From Siphonodentalium dalli (taxonomy: Eukaryota > Mollusca > Scaphopoda > Gadilida > Siphonodentaliidae), in contig CP136063.1 of the NCBI GenBank assembly GCA_032622095.1, positions 185,051,956 through 185,115,955 of the forward strand: 64,000 bases of DNA. Direction: 5' to 3'. Both the position numbers and the translations under genes were made by a program. A model generated the notes under the pieces. The model did no database searches. It was not told where the DNA came from and saw nothing but the letters and a program-made list of their open reading frames with translations. Shown in pieces: positions 1 through 11,137 of the stretch (its first letter is position 1; every line of letters begins with the position of its first letter).

Positions 1-883
1 GTACATTTTTTATTATAAAAATGTACTTTGACAAGAAAATATAAACTGATAAATCACTCTTTCTTTTTTTTTAATATTAAGTATTGCAAAACACAAATTA
101 AAGGCTAGAAGATGATGGAATAGCGTAAATATAATGCAAAAACAAAACAAAACAATGGTATGTACATAGGGTTGTTTGTTTTGATTACTATCATTGGTGG
201 TTACAATGAAACGAGAAGCATTTCTATGATATAAAACTGTCAGAATGTTGATTATGACATCTTCCGCGTTAACTTTATATCATATTATCATTTTAGCGAG
301 TGTGTGTGGACAATATTGGCCATTGGTCTGGTACAAAACTGGCTGGCAACCGTTGCTATGGAGCTACCCGATTACCTTTGTGCAGCTATAATAACACAAT
401 TTGACAAGCTGCTATTCATTGTGGAATTATATGCGCAACATACAAGTACCGCAACGTTTAAATATTTATGATATTAACTATAATTCTTCAAAATAGAGGT
501 CAGCAAATATTTTTATTACGAGCGTGGGTGCGAATTATATGCGACAAGGTATGATAGGAATTGTTTACATTTGCAATATGAAAATAGTGAGATATATGTA
601 ATTCCCCATATAGTTGTTATACAACTGAAGTGTGCTAAAAAAAATTGATTATAATATATTATGAGAATCAATCGTGCAATAACTCGTGGCATTCGTCACT
701 CCAATATGGGATAAAACAATCGAAGACACTCATTCTGCGATTCTAATAAGTGGCATTCAAGAATGTGCAAAGGATAGTCATTTATGAAGAATTCCTGACA
801 AATCGCCAGTCAATTCTGCTAGTTGTGAACGCATCATAAAGAGTTGGAAAAATTTGCATACATGCCACTGTTGGCAACACTTA
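1..883. other. Unassigned AT-rich DNA
   Basis: No coding region, RNA gene or clear repeat structure was recognised here. The sequence is AT-rich with short homopolymer runs and no open frame above 60 codons. Confidence 0.5.
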
Positions 884-1047
884 CAGTAATGCCCTAAGTA
901 ATCGACCCTTTAACCACAGCAGAATTATGGGTAACTTCTCAGGATTTAGTCGGAAATATGGATATTTATTTCCGACTAAATCCTGAAAAGTTAGGCCAAC
1001 CCATAATTCTGCTGTGGTTAAGGGGTCGATTACTTATGACATTACTG
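884..1047. mobile_element. TA-flanked foldback MITE (Tc1/mariner-like), 164 bp
   Basis: The segment is almost entirely an inverted repeat. The left arm starts CAGTAATG at 884 and the right arm ends CATTACTG at 1047. Arms of about 75 bp share the CGACC, CACAGCAGAATTATGGG and GGATTTAGTCGGAAAT blocks with few mismatches around a short loop near 960. A TA dinucleotide abuts both ends (882-883 and 1048-1049), the target duplication of Tc1/mariner-type elements. It has no coding capacity, so it would need a transposase in trans. The family assignment rests only on TA plus the terminal inverted repeats. Confidence 0.75.
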
Positions 1048-1049
1048 TA

Positions 1050-1489
1050 TTTGCAATTGCAGCTGCATAGATCAGTACAGCGTAATGATGCCCTCGAGAA
1101 TTTAAAAATGTTTGTGCACCCTTTTTAGCAACCACATCGCAATAGTTCTCGGCAACCTTTGGATGCTTCAGGAAGATCGGTCCATTTCACACTCCAACTT
1201 CCTTCATAGTAGCCTGTCATTTGTATAAAAAAAATGGGTTTCATAAACAAATTTGGGGATTTTGGGCAATGTAGTTAATCGTAAATCCCATATACTGGAG
1301 ACAATGAAAACCAATGCTGACAAGCATCTTATCGATTAGTTGCCTCAAAAATGGCGTTACCATAGCAACAGTATGTGGTTTCTGAGAATTCTGGAAAATG
1401 ATCAAATATGAAGTATTTTAGTTAGAACGGTTGACTTATTGGTGGATATAGTTATATAATAATACTTATATGTATATATTCTCCAAGAC
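1050..1489. other. Unassigned DNA between MITE and dispersed repeat
   Basis: Nothing recognisable was seen here. Confidence 0.4.
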
Positions 1490-2070
1490 GAACCGCCAGT
1501 ACTGATCTCAAGAGTCAAGGTGACTATGAAAGGTCAATTGTTTTTATCACTTCATGTCCTATTATTTGTCTTTATGAGGAACCTTTGTGAATTTATTGCA
1601 TCATATTGATATTTTGTTACATTCTGGAGATCATAGCCTTTATTTTGAGCCACATATCTTATCCATAGGCTGATTATTACTTATGTGAGAGATTTAACGA
1701 AACATGTGACCGGGCCAATTGCCGACCTTTAAAATTAGAAATTGCTCTTCCCGATAGACATTGGCCACACCATTAGTTGGGTGGAAAGAGGACACAGTCG
1801 TCAATTTTATGGTAAAAGAATCGAAGTTGGCACACATGTATATCACACCATTATAAGTCATTTTGGATATGATCCGAAGAATGTACTCCGTTGTTGGAAT
1901 GGCAACCATTTTGGTGAAAACGCCTGTTTTTGCCATACTCTAGCCATTATGTATTGCTAATGACCAACAACCTCATAGAAAACTGTTCACAGTGCATCTA
2001 TTTTGATTAGACATTTACTTGTTAGAACATATACATTTTATATATGGGTAGATTCAAAATGCTACCCCCC
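1490..2070 (+). repeat. Dispersed repeat, copy 1
   Basis: From CCGCCAGTACTGATCTCAAG near 1491 to GGTAGATTCAAAATG near 2060 this segment matches, in inverse orientation, the stretches at about 20700-20950 and 22150-22500. Shared blocks include CATTATAAGTCATTTTGG, a TGGCAACCA..TTTGGT segment and a block around ATTCAAAATGG. Copies are clearly diverged with small indels. Short open frames inside (for example 1742-1960) are not supported as genes, because the repeat copies do not keep the frame. Confidence 0.6.
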
Positions 2071-3583
2071 AACAGTATGGTAATATGACGCACGTACGCC
2101 AATAATAATATATATTTAACTACGGTTGAGCATCGAAGTTTTGATTTATTTCGAGATATTGTTGTAGAACAGGGATCAGTTCAGTTGAAATTCTTTAAAG
2201 TTATCGCCCTGGGATTGCCCAAGTACACAATTTAAAATCCATATCTCAGGTAAAACATCCGCTTTGCGAAAACGATCGAGTTATTTCTATGAAAAATCCG
2301 TTTATCAACTATGCATAAAATCGGTCGTCGTTTGTTCAAGTCATATATCGCGATAACGACATTAATTTTTTTTAAAGAAAAATGAGCCTTTTGTTTTTGT
2401 TTGATTGCTTTGAAAAATTCGACTGACTGACCACTGTGAAAGGATAGTTGAACACAATTTCAATATAACACAAACATGATATGTAAGACAGACGTAGAGA
2501 GGGAGAGAGATCATATAAAGTGAAAGACAAGGTGATATAGATGGAGAATGAAGAGCGAAGCGCGGGAAGGGAAAGATGCTTCTTTGACAGCACACTACAT
2601 GTATTTGGTGCTTTGATTGTGTCATTCAATTGTTATAGTCTTAGTGCAATTTATTGTTTCAAATAATTAATATCATGCCATGCCATGTCCCATCCAACTC
2701 TTTCAATCCGTGTGTGTAGGTTTATACATTGAAAATGTATTTCGAAGATTTAAAATCGGATGGTGGTCATGTCATTCCCATGTATGGATTTTGTCTCGGA
2801 GAGATCAACGGGAAGTTATCGACAAATATAACTGCACTGTGGTCCCCCGTCTGCAATATAAATCGTCAACACATCTGTATCTGGCTGAACCAGTTTTCAT
2901 TGTTTTCAAAAAGGAAAAAACGTTCGATACTAAGTCACGGAAGACTACTAATTTCTGAAGTTGTCATATATTACAATCCTACACCAACAGCGTGAATAAC
3001 CGTGACAATTGTGTCATCAAGAACAAAAACAAATTGGAGGGGGGCAGTCTTCGATTTTGTATTGGTTATGGCACAGCATGGTGTGGACGGCTGTTACCTA
3101 TGTGTTGCAAGTGACACGTTAACGGCTACTGTTTTTGGCGGCGATCAGTGGTAATGTCATACTGATCACGCAGCACGTAGCGCTGCTGGTGAAGCATCCT
3201 CGCGAATGAGAGTTTAGTCTGAACAACAGACCATCAGCAGTGTCGATAGTTCACAGTTTTCGCCAGCATAACAAGTCCAGACAATAGCAATTACTGATAT
3301 TCTCGTACGAGATCATTTTGCTCTATAACCAATTGTTCTGATATGAGAGTACACAGAGGATGATAACAGTATATAGTATTTATGCGTGGGTGCATGCACC
3401 AATATTATCCAATGAGTGACCCAGACAAGTGTTTACTTTCGCGAGTGGGTTGCCATGAGCCGAAATAAACATCTATCTCAGTTACGAATGAGATATTGAT
3501 TTACACTCAAAACACTATTTTTGTATTATACGCGTTCCAAAGAAATTCAACACTTACAACTATACCAGTCTGTTCTCGTTAAA
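2071..3583. other. Unassigned DNA
   Basis: Several 60-90 codon open frames occur here (2362-2629 minus, 2680-2995 plus), but they overlap each other in different frames and show no domain, signal or family resemblance. Nothing could be supported as a gene. Confidence 0.4.
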
Positions 3584-3965
3584 TTAAAGGTTCTTAATCC
3601 GATTCCATATAATCAGATTTCAATAACAACATTATTAGAAATGCCGCTTCAGCTATCAGAATCGATTAATTGCTAACCACTGTCAAATATACTATAAAAT
3701 TGCCCGAAACGTGTTATTTATCAACATGTTGTTCGATGAAATTTTGCCCTATTATCAGCACAAAGCCTCTTGATTTTAGAGTTATCCATCTTCATCGGCA
3801 ATTTGGTCTGAGACCGTCAGCTCGTCGACTTTTTACTAGCGCAGTAATAAGTATTGACGGTGAAAATAAATAGATTTCAAAAATCGATTTCCAATAACTC
3901 TGAGCTTTGATAGGTGGGTTCCTCGACTCGAATCAAACATTTGTTCTTACCCCCGAATTAGTCTG
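3584..3965 (+). mobile_element. Partial TTAA-type MITE, related to the one at 39539-39968
   Basis: It begins TTAAAGGTTCTTAATCCG at 3584, close to the TTAAAGGTGCTCAATCCG start of the complete copy at 39535. The second half shares TTGATTTTAGAGTTATC, a CGATTTCCAATAACTCTGAGC-like block and GTTCCTCGACTCGAATCAAA with the right arm of that copy. The left arm is diverged or replaced and the right terminal repeat is degraded, so this is an old or rearranged copy. Confidence 0.55.
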
Positions 3966-4853
3966 ATTATACATCTTTGAGCACATATAGCGATCTTATT
4001 TTAGTTTAAACAGTATTTATTCCATGAACAATACAACATAAATTACAACATATCAGAATATAACATCATGGACCGGATTCGACATCAAGCGTGTGTGCTT
4101 ATGTGAGTCGTTTCCGGGAATCAGTTTTTGTCCATCCCACCCAGCGAGAGAGCGACTGTCTGATTTATATAATGTTGTGTCGTTCGATATACATTCCGTA
4201 ATCCAGATACTACTGTCGTTCCATGTAGCCGATTATTACTCTCGCGAGGTGGGGTGGGTGTAGGTACTTCAGGTAATGGTATTATGTAATTGTGTATAGG
4301 CATGAATAATAATTAATGTTTTATAGATAATGATGGTGTATCTCTTCCCTATGTTTCTGTATAGATTCAGATATGTACATGTAGAATAAACTTCGTGTCG
4401 CAAAAGCGTCCAACATATTTCTTTTCACTGGCTCTTCTTTCCACTTTTTTCATTAATGTGCAATTATGTATGGTTTATATATTAAATGGATATATAAGTA
4501 GATAAAATATGGTCTTTTGAGTCTATTTTTAAAGGATATAACAATAACGTTTCATGTTCGAAATGCTGCTGGCAATGTTGATGGGAAGAGATAGATCACC
4601 AGTAATGGTAATGGTAGAACGGTATAAGTCTAAGTTAATAATAGGAAAGCAATGAGCTTAGAGTAGTAAATTGGGTTATGTCAGATATGGTTCAGGGGTT
4701 TTAGAATGGGTTTTTAGTGTTTTAAATGACTCGGTGACCTCGTACCAACGGACTGTATGGCATTGATACTCGCGCGAGTTATTGCTAAGTATACATTCAT
4801 TCTTTTATGTCTGAGAGTATTAGATCATTTAACATGGCGATATACAAACTTAT
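3966..4853. other. Probable 3' flank or 3' UTR of the CR1-like LINE (minus strand)
   Basis: This lies just downstream of the LINE stop codon at 4854-4856 on the minus strand and contains no coding signal. The 3' end of the LINE could not be located because no poly-A or tail repeat is obvious. Confidence 0.35.
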
Positions 4854-6480
4854 TTAGTTGGCGAAGCGCTTTGTCCTGGAGATGTATTTCTGTATTTCTC
4901 TGAAAAATTTTGCGTTGGTTTTGGGTGTTAATTCGGGGCATCCATACAGAAGTTTGTGTGTTGTCAGGTTGCATATATCATTTAATGACTGGAGAAGTGA
5001 GTTTCTTTCAGCTGTGTATCTATCGCAATTCATTAGGTAATGGTCGTTGTCCTCTAATTGTCCGCATAAACAATATGGGTGATCGGCGATGAAATTTGTG
5101 TACTTGTGATAATTTAGATCGCTGCAGTTGAGTCTGAGGCGGGTGTGGTTAATTTGTGTTTTTCTGGTAATAGCTTCATAGTAATATCGGGGTACTCCCT
5201 CTCTAGTACAGTTTAAGGACTTTGTGAATGATGCAAGGGACTCTTAACTTGTTGCGTTCGGGTCGAGTTTATTCCAGAGGTCTGTTGTTGAGGGGATGAA
5301 GGATTTCTTGAAGGAAGTGGAATCGAACTTTGGGGCTCTCAGGGAATTAGCCTGTCGGGTGTTAACATTTGTTATTTCAACGTTTGTTGAGCGTATTAGA
5401 TTTCGCAGATAAGAAGGGGCTTGGCCAGACATCATTTTGTAAAAGAGACGGAGCTTTAAACGTTTCCGCCGTACGGCGAGGAGTTCCCATCCGGTTTCCG
5501 TCAGGAGAGATTTGTTACTGGCAGATCGGGTTGCACCTGTTGCTATACGAGCTGCTTCATATTGTACTTTTTCTATGTCATCGCTTTCTTCTTTGGTGAA
5601 ACCATCCCAGACAACACAAGCGTATTCTAATACAGTGCGTACCAGGGTAAAGTAGCATCTTTCTAATGATGCTCTATCCAACGAGAAACGATGTTTTCTG
5701 ATAAGGGCTATTCTTTTCCATGCTGAGCTTAATAAATTATCTATGTGTGGCTTCCATTTTCCGTCGCTGCTTAAAACGACTCCAAGATGTGTATGAAGTT
5801 TTACTTCCGTGATGGGTTCATTGTTCATATAAAGGGTTGGGTGGTCGATTAGATTTCTCTTCCTAGTGCAAGTTAACGCTTCAGTTTTTAAGACATTAAA
5901 TTTTACGAGCCATTTGTTTGACCAGGATTCAAGTCGTTTGACATCCTGTTGTAATCTTAGTGCGCAAACAGTCGGATCTTCTATTGAAAGAGATATAGAT
6001 GTATCGTCAGCGAAAAGGCGGATATTACATGATATGTCGTTAACAATGTCGTTAATAAAAACAAGGAATAGGATAGGGCCTAGTACTGAGCCTTGTGGAA
6101 CTCCAGCTGTAATGGTTCCCCAGTTTGAGGCTTCGGATCCCATAACTACACGTTGGTGTCTTCCACGGAGGTACGATCCGAACCACTTTAAAATATTGTC
6201 GCGGATACCCACCGCGCTTAGCTTATATAATAAGCCATCGTGCCACACTTTGTCAAATGCCTTGCTGATGTCGAAGAATAGTAGGCGGGCGTCGCGTTCA
6301 TCATCTAGTGATTTCGCCAAGTGATGGTATATGTCGCATAACTGATATGATGTTGAATCTGATGGCACAAATCCCGACTGTCGTTCGGTTATGATATTAT
6401 TTGACTGGAGATATGACATTAAATGCTTTGCAACACACTTCTCAAAAACCTTTCCAAAAACTCCTAATAAGGAGATTGGT
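4854..6480 (-). pseudogene. CR1-like LINE ORF2, 3' part: second half of reverse transcriptase and C-terminal tail
   Basis: Read on the minus strand from 6480, the frame runs through the finger/palm part of a non-LTR reverse transcriptase. It shows FFDISKAFDKVWHDGLL (D50 counted from the Met at 6419), AGVPQGSVLGPILF and the catalytic FADD (residues 136-139, about 6000-6014), then thumb-like sequence with KTEAL and LGVVLS. A single in-frame TAA at 5244-5246 interrupts the frame. Without it the same frame continues about 130 codons to a TAA at 4854-4856, including a Cys/His tail with CLCGQLEDNDHYLMNC of the kind ending many LINE ORF2 proteins. The first half of the protein lies at 16380-18248, separated by the foldback element. 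Clade assignment to CR1/jockey is from motif style, not a tree. The nonsense codon and the insertion make it inactive. Confidence 0.85.
6472..6480. repeat. 9-bp target-site duplication, left copy (GAGATTGGT)
   Basis: GAGATTGGT here is repeated exactly at 16380-16388, immediately outside the inverted termini of the 6481-16379 element. It lies within LINE coding sequence for the PIS residues of the NYRPISLLG motif. Confidence 0.9.
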
Positions 6481-6495
6481 GGAAGTGTCTATTCG

Positions 6496-6549
6496 CCATC
6501 GGATGGCAAATAGCGATTCTACCGATATGCGCTATTTGCCATCCGATGG
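6496..6549. repeat. Terminal stem-loop of the foldback element, left end
   Basis: A perfect 20-bp inverted repeat, CCATCGGATGGCAAATAGCG with its complement, surrounds a 14-base loop. The same hairpin occurs at 16311-16364. It lies 15 bp inside the left end, a plausible transposase-binding or structural end feature. Confidence 0.8.
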
Positions 6550-6633
6550 TATTTAAAAAAAAAGAAAACATATCATATCATCACAATACGCTATTATAAC
6601 GAGGATTCCTACCGCCTTCGTGATCATTAGGCC

Positions 6634-9600
6634 CAGTTGACCGTCGGTTGACCACCTACAGATATCATGGGGGGATGGCAAATAAGAAATCGACAAATTT
6701 TGAAGGAAATTTCGTATAGTTTGAACATTTAGTGGCACAAGCTGTCGCTATATGGCCACATAATCACCATTTGTACCCGCCTTACTGAAAACCCGGACCA
6801 GTTGACCGTCGGTTGACCACCCACGGATATCCTGGGGGGATGGCAAATAAGAAATCGACAAATTTTGAAGGAAATTTCGTATAGTTTGAACATTTAGTGG
6901 CACAAGCTGTCGCTATATGGCCACATAATCACCATTTGTACCCGCCTTACTGAAAACCCGGACCAGTTGACCGTCGGTTGACCACCCACGGATATCCTGG
7001 GGGATGGCAAATAAGAAATCGACAAATTTTGAAGGAAATTTCGTATAGTTTGAACATTTAGTGGCACAAGCTGTCGCTATATGGCCACATAATCACCATT
7101 TGTACCCGCCTTACTGAAAACCCGGACCAGTTGACCGTCGGTTGACCACCCACGGATATCCTGGGGGGATGGCAAATAAGAAATCGACAAATTTTGAAGG
7201 AAATTTCGTATAGTTTGAACATTTAGTGGCACAAGCTGTCGCTATATGGCCACATAATCATCATTTGTACCCGCCTTACTGAAAACCCGGACCAGTTGAC
7301 CGTCGGTTGACCACCTACAGATATCATGGGGGGATGGCAAATAAGAAATCGACAAATTTTGAAGGAAATTTCGTATAGTTTGAACATTTAGTGGCACAAG
7401 CTGTCGCTATATGGCCAAATAATCACCATTTGTACCCGCCTTACTGAAAACCCGGACCAGTTGACCGTCGGTTGACCACCCACGAATATCCTGGGGGGAT
7501 GGCAAATAAGAAATTGACAAATTTTGAAGGAAATTTCGTATAGTTTGAACATTTAGTGGCACAAGCTGTCGCTATATGGCCACATAATCACCATTTGTAC
7601 CCGCCTTACTGAAAACCCGGACCAGTTGACCGTCGGTTGACCACCCACCCACGAATATCCTGGGGGGATGGCAAATAAGAAATCGACAAATTTTGAAGGA
7701 AATTTCGTATAGTTTGAACATTTAGTGGCACAAGCTGTCGCTATATGGCCACATAATCACCATTTGTACCCGCCTTACTGAAAACCCGGACCAGTTGACC
7801 GTCGGTTGACCACCCACGAATATCCTGGGGGTATGGCAAATAAGAAATCGACAAATTTTGAAGGAAATTTCGTATAGTTTGAACATTTAGTGGCACAAGC
7901 TGTCGCTATATGGCCACATAATCACCATTTGTACCCGCCTTACTGAAAACCCGGACCAGTTGACCGTCGGTTGACCACCCACGGATATCCTGGGGGGATG
8001 GCAAATAAGAAATCGACAAATTTTGAAGGAAATTTCGTATAGTTTGAACATTTAGTGGCACAAGCTGTCGCTATATGGCCACATAATCATCATTTGTACC
8101 CGCCTTACTGAAAACCCGGACCAGTTGACCGTCGGTTGACCACCTACAGATATCATGGGGAGATGGCAAATAAGAAATCGACAAATTTTGAAGGAAATTT
8201 CGTATAGTTTGAACATTTAGTGGCACAAGCTGTCGCTATATGGCCAAATAATCACCATTTGTACCCGCCTTACTGAAAACCCGGACCAGTTGACCGTCGG
8301 TTGACCACCCACGAATATCCTGGGGGGATGGCAAATAAGAAATTGACAAATTTTGAAGGAAATTTCGTATAGTTTGAACATTTAGTGGCACAAGCTGTCG
8401 CTATATGGCCACATAATCACCATTTGTACCCGCCTTACTGAAAACCCGGACCAGTTGACCGTCGGTTGACCACCCACGGATATCCTGGGGGGATGGCAAA
8501 TAAGAAATCGACAAATTTTGAAGGAAATTTCGTATAGTTTGAACATTTAGTGGCACAAGCTGTCGCTATATGGCCACATAATCATCATTTGTACCCGCCT
8601 TACTGAAAACCCGGACCAGTTGACCGTCGGTTGACCACCTACAGATATCATGGGGGGATGGCAAATAAGAAATCGACAAATTTTGAAGGAAATTTCGTAT
8701 AGTTTGAACATTTAGTGGCACAAGCTGTCGCTATATGGCCACATAATCACCATTTGTACCCGCCTTACTGAAAACCCGGACCAGTTGACCGTCGGTTGAC
8801 CACCCACGGATATCCTGGGGGGATGGCAAATAAGAAATCGACAAATTTTGAAGGAAATTTCGTATAGTTTGAACATTTAGTGGCACAAGCTGTCGCTATA
8901 TGGCCACATAATCACCATTTGTACCCGCCTTACTGAAAACCCGGACCAGTTGACCGTCGGTTGACCACCCACGGATATCCTGGGGGGATGGCAAATAAGA
9001 AATCGACAAATTTTGAAGGAAATTTCGTATAGTTTGAACATTTAGTGGCACAAGCTGTCGCTATATGGCCACATAATCATCATTTGTACCCGCCTTACTG
9101 AAAACCCGGACCAGTTGACCGTCGGTTGACCACCTACAGATATCATGGGGGATGGCAAATAAGAAATCGACAAATTTTGAAGGAAATTTCGTATAGTTTG
9201 AACATTTAGTGGCACAAGCTGTCGCTATATGGCCACATAATCACCATTTGTACCCGCCTTACTGAAAACCCGGACCAGTTGACCGTCGGTTGACCACCCA
9301 CGAATATCCTGGGGGGATGGCAAATAAGAAATCGACAAATTTTGAAGGAAATTTCGTATAGTTTGAACATTTAGTGGTACAAGCTGTCGCTATATGGCCA
9401 CATAATCACCATTTGTACCCGCCTTACTGAAAACCCGGACCAGTTGACCGTCGGTTGACCACCCACGAATATCCCGGGGGGATGGCAAATAAGAAATCGA
9501 CAAATTTTGAAGGAAATTTCGTATAGTTTGAACATTTAGTGGCACAAGCTGTCGCTATATGGCCACATAATCACCATTTGTACCCGCCTTACTGAAAACC

Positions 9601-11137
9601 CGGACCAGTTGACCGTCGGTTGACCACCCACGGATATCCTGGGGGGATGGCAAATAAGAAATCGACAAATTTTGAAGGAAATTTCGTATAGTTTGAACAT
9701 TTAGTGGCACAAGCTGTCGCTATATGGCCACATAATCATCATTTGTACCCGCCTTACTGAAAACCCGGACCAGTTGACCGTCGGTTGACCACCTACAGAT
9801 ATCATGGGGATATGGCAAATAAGAAATCGATAAATTTTGAAGGAAATTTCGTATAGTTTGAACATTTAGTGGCACAAGCTGTCGCTATATGGCCACATAA
9901 TCACCATTTGTACCCGCCTTACTGAAAACCCTGACCAGTTGACCGTCGGTTGACCACCCACGGATATCCTGGGGGGATGGCAAATAAGAAATCGACAAAT
10001 TTTGAAGGAAATTTCGTATAGTTTGAACATTTAGTGGCACAAGCTGTCGCTATATGGCCACATAATCATCATTTGGACCCGCCTTACTGAAAACCCGGAC
10101 CAGTTGACCGTCGGTTGACCACCTACAGATATCATGGGGGGATGGCAAATAAGAAATCGACAAATTTTGAAGGAAATTTCGTATAGTTTGAACATTTAGT
10201 GGCACAAGCTGTCGCTATATGGCCACATAATCACCATTTGTACCCGCCTTACTGAAAACCCGGACCAGTTGACCGTCGGTTGACCACCCACGAATATCCT
10301 GGGGGGATGGCAAATAAGAAATCGACAAATTTTGAAGGAAATTTCGTATAGTTTGAACATTTAGTGGCACAAGCTGTCGCTATATGGCCACATAATCACC
10401 ATTTGTACCCGCCTTACTGAAAACCCGGACCAGTTGACCGTCGGTTGACCACCCACGGATATCCTGGGGGGATGGCAAATAAGAAATCGACAAATTTTGA
10501 AGGAAATTTCGTATAGTTTGAACATTTAGTGGCACAAGCTGTCGCTATATGGCCACATAATCTTCATTTGTACCCGCCTTACTGAAAACCCGGACCAGTT
10601 GACCGTCGGTTGACCACCTACAGATATCATGGGGGATGGCAAATAAGAAATCGACAAATTTTGAAGGAAATTTCGTATAGTTTGAACATTTAGTGGCACA
10701 AGCTGTCGCTATATGGCCATATAATCACCATTTGTACCCGCCTTACTGAAAATCCGGACCAGTTGACCGTCGGTTGACCACCCACGAATATCCTGGTGGG
10801 ATGGCAAATAAGAAATCGACAAATTTTGAAGGAAATTTCGTATAGTTTGAACATTTAGTGGCACAAGCTGTCGCTATATGGCCACATAATCACCATTTGT
10901 ACCCGCCTTACTGAAAACCCGGACCAGTTGACCGTCGGTTGACCACCCACGGATATCCTGGGGAGATGGCAAATAAGAAATCGACAAATTTTGAAGGAAA
11001 TTTCGTATAGTTTGAACATTTAGTGGCACAAGCTGTCGCTATATGGCCACATAATCACCATTTGTACCCGCCTTACTGAAAACCCGGACCAGTTGACCGT
11101 CGGTTGACCACCCACGGATATCCTGGGGGGATGGCAA
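6634..11137 (+). repeat. 165-bp satellite array, left arm of the foldback, about 28 monomers
   Basis: The monomer contains GATGGCAAATAAGAAATCGA, a CACAAGCTGTCGCTATATGG block and two GTTGACC words separated by GTCG. Successive GATGGCAAATAAG positions (6674, 6839, 7003, 7168) give a 164-165 bp period. Three monomer types differ at one site: CTACAGATATCATGG, CCACGGATATCCTGG and CCACGAATATCCTGG. They are interspersed in short recurring orders, a weak higher-order structure. Divergence is low, a few changes per monomer. No open frame is conserved. Confidence 0.95.

Noticed and set aside
5866-6324. 152-codon plus-strand open frame
   Set aside because: It is antisense shadow of the LINE reverse transcriptase.
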